64,000 nucleotides of DNA from Seiridium cupressi. Its lineage: Eukaryota > Ascomycota > Sordariomycetes > Amphisphaeriales > Sporocadaceae. The position numbers and the translations under genes were made by a program. The DNA lies in NCBI GenBank assembly GCA_036674765.1, contig JARVKI010000008.1:124001-188000 (forward strand), read 5' to 3'. The notes under the pieces are model-generated. The model worked only from the letters and a program-made list of their open reading frames with translations. It had not been told where the DNA came from and made no database searches. Numbering within the stretch: position 1 is the stretch's first letter; each line of letters starts with the position of its first letter. This document shows positions 61,401 to 64,000 of this stretch, piece after piece.

Positions 61401-62260
61401 GGATCGATCATTTGTTGCCAGCACTTCGGGAGGCCGGACTCAAGTTTGACGAGGTCGAGCCGCGGGAGTGGGTTCGAAGGTTGAGAGCCTCGAACCCAGA
61501 TCCAGTCGCAAATCCTCCCATCAAACTTGTCGACTTCTTTGCGAGCAAGTACGATAAAGACGAGTTTGCGCCTTCGAAGCAGTACGTGACCGAAACAGCC
61601 AGATCTTTGTCTCGGACGCTCAACAATGGCTGGCAACTAGACCAGGAGTTCGTCAACAAGTTCATCAGCCAATTCCTTTTAGGTGCGTGGAAGACACCGG
61701 ATGCTCAAACCAAGAGCGAGCCATCTTCGGACAAGACTGTGATAGTCGTCACTGGACCTTGCGGTTCCGGGAAAACGAGTCTAGCTACCGCACTTGCAAA
61801 GAAGCTGGGCACCCCTTTCGTGGAAGGTGACTCATTGCACAACAAGTCTGCAGTAGACTCTATGAGAGACGGTATGGCTCTTGCTGATCAGGATCGCGAG
61901 CCATGGCTGGCTCGCATCAACAAGCGGGTCGAGGAAGGACTTTACGACTTGGGCTACCCTGCCGCGATCGTGAGTTGCTCAAGCTTGAAGCGGAGTTATC
62001 GGGATGTCCTGCGCCGAGCCGGGGATAAGCGAGGCGAGATATCCAGGAACATCTTCATGGACCTGCAGTGCACTGCAGAGACCCTGATGAGCAGGCTAAG
62101 TGATCGTGGAGGACACTACATGAAAGCAGAAATGGTGCAGAGCCAGGTCGAGGTTCAAGAGAGGATTGCGGAAAGCGAGGTGGATGTTTATCCCCTAGAT
62201 GCGGAGAAGGACATTGCCGCGGTATTGGAGGAAGCAAGTTGGTTTTTGGAACATGTTTGA
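58472..62260 (+). CDS. NRPS-like A-T-R enzyme fused to a gluconokinase-like domain
   Basis: Exons 58472-59129, 59183-59579 and 59629-62260 (introns of 53 and 49 bp with GACTAAC and CTGACC branches) give 1,228 residues. Order: adenylation domain, about residues 45-560 (HSSGSTGLPKP, SHYGATEVGQL, YRTKDLF, NGEKFNP); carrier domain, about 610-685, with phosphopantetheine Ser in FFGLGLDSLQ; thioester reductase, about 700-1055 (VLVTGSTGSLGAHIA, catalytic YAQSK). A C-terminal domain, about 1055-1228, has Walker A GPCGSGKTS, VEGDSLHNKSAVDSM, DQDREPWLARI and VSCSSLKRSYRDVLR, the signature of gluconate kinases. The first three domains would activate a carboxylic acid, tether it and release it reductively as an aldehyde or alcohol. 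The kinase would phosphorylate a sugar acid or polyol. The frame is unbroken across the junction. Substrate unknown. Confidence 0.93.
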
Positions 62261-63469
62261 CGAATGGGTTTATACGCTGTCAACACAAGGTTGGGTTTGA
62301 GATACCCAGCGTTGCTACCCGAAGCCCATCCGATAGTATCATCGTAAAGGGTCGGCTCTCAATACGTAACTTGGTCCTTTCAGCTGGGTAACAGTATCAT
62401 TCTTGTATATTTTTATTCCGAGAGGCGCGATTAGACTAACCAATCTGTAGACTTCAATTGGGAACGACTCCTGTTGCATAGAGATCAAAAGGTGGGCCTT
62501 CATTTGAAATATAATAGCCAGGTAGGAGACAATAAAACAGGGCCAGACTAGTTAGTCTGTTCGCATGATGTTGTGTAGCCAAACTGTTTCGTCATCGCCA
62601 CGGTACTTCCTGCAGACTCACCGAACATGTCTACCGAATAAATAGACAAATATTGAACAAGTACGCCCCATCTGGTAGATGCGCAGCCAATTTGGTGGCT
62701 TGCCGGGTAGTTAAATAAGTAACAGTCTCATGCAAAGTCTATTAGTATATAAAAGTGTTCCAGCCCATGGATGAAGATGAGAAACAATGACGACTATCCG
62801 CTAAGCATGGGTGAAGCATTTCGAAGCATTTCCAAGGGCCTGGATGGCAATTGGGTGCCGGCTGGGCGCGGCACGTGTCATGGCGGCGCATGTGCAAGAT
62901 GTGTTCTGATGTCACCATCCCCACTAAAGCGGCTCGTTGCGTTCGCTGTTGGGGTCTCGACCTTTTGACAGCTCGAGCCGCCAAGTGCCTACCGGTGTTC
63001 TGCAGCTTACACACAGGGTTTGGCAGAACAACCAGGTCGATTTAACAGCAGGCGCTTATTCGTGGGTATATCAGACAGCAGCTACCATCGTCATACTTGC
63101 ACAGGGGTAATAGTCAAATCAATCAAAACGTAGCAACTCCCAGTCTTCAAGCTGGCGCCACCACGCCGCTTCCTCCCCCCACAACCGCATCCTCACCATA
63201 GGACATCGCTATTTCGCTACCTCTTTCCGCGCCTTAGTCATCGGTACAGGGAGCGGGTTGTAGGCTTTCAACTTGACACGCTCCCGTACTACAAGCACAG
63301 TTTCCAGAGCCGTATCTACCGATTCATCCTCGAGCGCCAGCGGAAGCGCACCGAGCAGTCGCGACTCGTTGATCGTGCTCGGCGGCTGCTCATCGGGCCA
63401 CCGAAGCCAAAGCCTGCCCCTCGCGCATCGAGAAAACGGGATGCGACCCAGTCCAAAAGAAGGAGCATC
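62261..63469. other. intergenic
   Basis: No gene recognised between 62261 and about 63200. The frame of the next gene is open upstream of its chosen start, so part of 63200-63469 may be coding. Confidence 0.45.
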
Positions 63470-64000
63470 ATGTCATACCTCTCGGGGTACGGCTCGGAAG
63501 GGCGGGAGTCTGGCGCGAGGAGGAAAAAGCTCTCAGCCATGGCCGGCAGGGTCTATAGTGCTGGCGCGTCAGCCATGACCGAGATTCGGGAGTCATACAA
63601 TCAAACCAGAGCTGGCCAAATCGATACCGAGGAGGTCCAGAAGATCACAATACCGGGAGCCTTCCCAGACGTGAAAATAGTACAAAAAGGCAACGAGCAG
63701 ATGGTCCTTTTCCCTTCTTATGCGAAGCGACACATCAAGGACCAGGGGCGACAATATGAGAAACCCGCTGGACCCCCACACCCGGCCTCCGTGGACATGG
63801 ACGAGGAGGAATACTGGCGGCAGGAGTGGGCTCGTCACGAAGATGAGAAAGCTATTGTTGATGTGGACGTGCGCGGATGGATATATAACCCGCACAAGGG
63901 ACCGATGACTCGACGAAACCGCATTCTTATAGGTTTGGCAAGACAGCTGAGCGGTGTACCAGCACCGCAGGCCCCGCTGGGTTCGGACGCGTCTCCAGCT
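63470..64000 (+). CDS. APP1: App1-like phosphatidate phosphatase, N-terminal part (runs off window)
   Basis: From an ATG at 63470 the frame stays open to the window edge (177 codons). It begins with SYLSGYGSEG and a basic ARRKKLSAM stretch. It then has IPGAFPDVKIV, EQMVLFPSYAKRHIK, and the block VDVDVRGWIYNPHKGPMTRRNRILIGLARQL. That arrangement matches the amino-terminal module of fungal actin patch protein 1 homologues. Their DUF2183 catalytic domain (DxDxT) should lie beyond 64000. App1 is a Mg-dependent phosphatidate phosphatase acting at cortical actin patches and endocytic sites. The frame is also open upstream (Arg/Lys-rich residues from about 63200) without an ATG, so an extra 5' exon joined by splicing is possible. 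Confidence 0.7.
   Translation, partial: MSYLSGYGSEGRESGARRKKLSAMAGRVYSAGASAMTEIRESYNQTRAGQIDTEEVQKITIPGAFPDVKIVQKGNEQMVLFPSYAKRHIKDQGRQYEKPAGPPHPASVDMDEEEYWRQEWARHEDEKAIVDVDVRGWIYNPHKGPMTRRNRILIGLARQLSGVPAPQAPLGSDASPA

Noticed and set aside
63273..63578. 101-codon frame rich in Ser and Gly
   Set aside because: The true frame here is another one, which encodes the App1-like protein and runs off the window.

Overview
The window looks like nuclear DNA of a filamentous ascomycete (Pezizomycotina). Genes are split by short introns (48 to about 120 bp) with GTANGT donors and CTAAC/CTGAC branch points. Family content is typically fungal: Zn2Cys6 regulators, UstYa/DUF3328, fungal rhodopsin-like membrane proteins, a DUF7708 protein and an NRPS-like reductase. 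A 7 kb block carries the CpA-to-TpA mutation pattern of repeat-induced point mutation (RIP). The species cannot be named from sequence alone.

Layout. 0-4 kb: a small unknown gene and a frameshifted ankyrin-repeat gene. 4-12.7 kb: housekeeping-like genes, namely a zinc-free alcohol dehydrogenase-like reductase, a cytochrome b5/acyl-CoA dehydrogenase fusion, a degenerate J-domain protein, mitochondrial ISA2 and ribosomal protein L28/L27a (uL15). 12.8-18 kb: gene-poor, with relics of a Zn2Cys6 regulator and a 5'-truncated divergent solo LTR. 18.4-28.9 kb: an accessory block with a UstYa-like protein, a rhodopsin-like membrane gene killed by two in-frame TAG codons, an intact cytochrome P450, a 5'-truncated GH18 chitinase and a frameshifted conserved gene.

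29.085-36.369 kb: one complete Ty3/gypsy retrotransposon on the minus strand. It has 434-bp LTRs and 5-bp TAAAA target duplications, and is so heavily RIPed that the internal part has no open frame, yet RNase H and reverse transcriptase are still readable. A further AT-rich tail runs to 37 kb. 37-42.6 kb: an AAA ATPase with an in-frame stop, a divergent DUF7708 gene and a small chromo-like protein. 43.3-44.3 kb: EB1/Bim1 microtubule plus-end protein.

45.4-48 kb: a tandem GRF-like zinc-finger protein and a truncated Zn2Cys6 protein. 49.8-62.3 kb: a possible small secondary-metabolite locus with an SDR oxidoreductase, a secreted sequon-repeat protein, a decayed MFS transporter, a full-length Zn2Cys6 regulator and an adenylation-thiolation-reductase enzyme. 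That enzyme ends in a complete gluconokinase-like P-loop domain and is the most unusual object here. The window ends inside the N-terminal part of an App1-like phosphatidate phosphatase.

Two themes dominate. First, a decay zone (about 12.8-54 kb) in which several accessory genes carry single nonsense or frameshift lesions, some matching the RIP substitution. Second, two separate biosynthetic-looking neighbourhoods (UstYa plus P450; SDR plus regulator plus A-T-R-kinase) whose putative membrane partners are broken.
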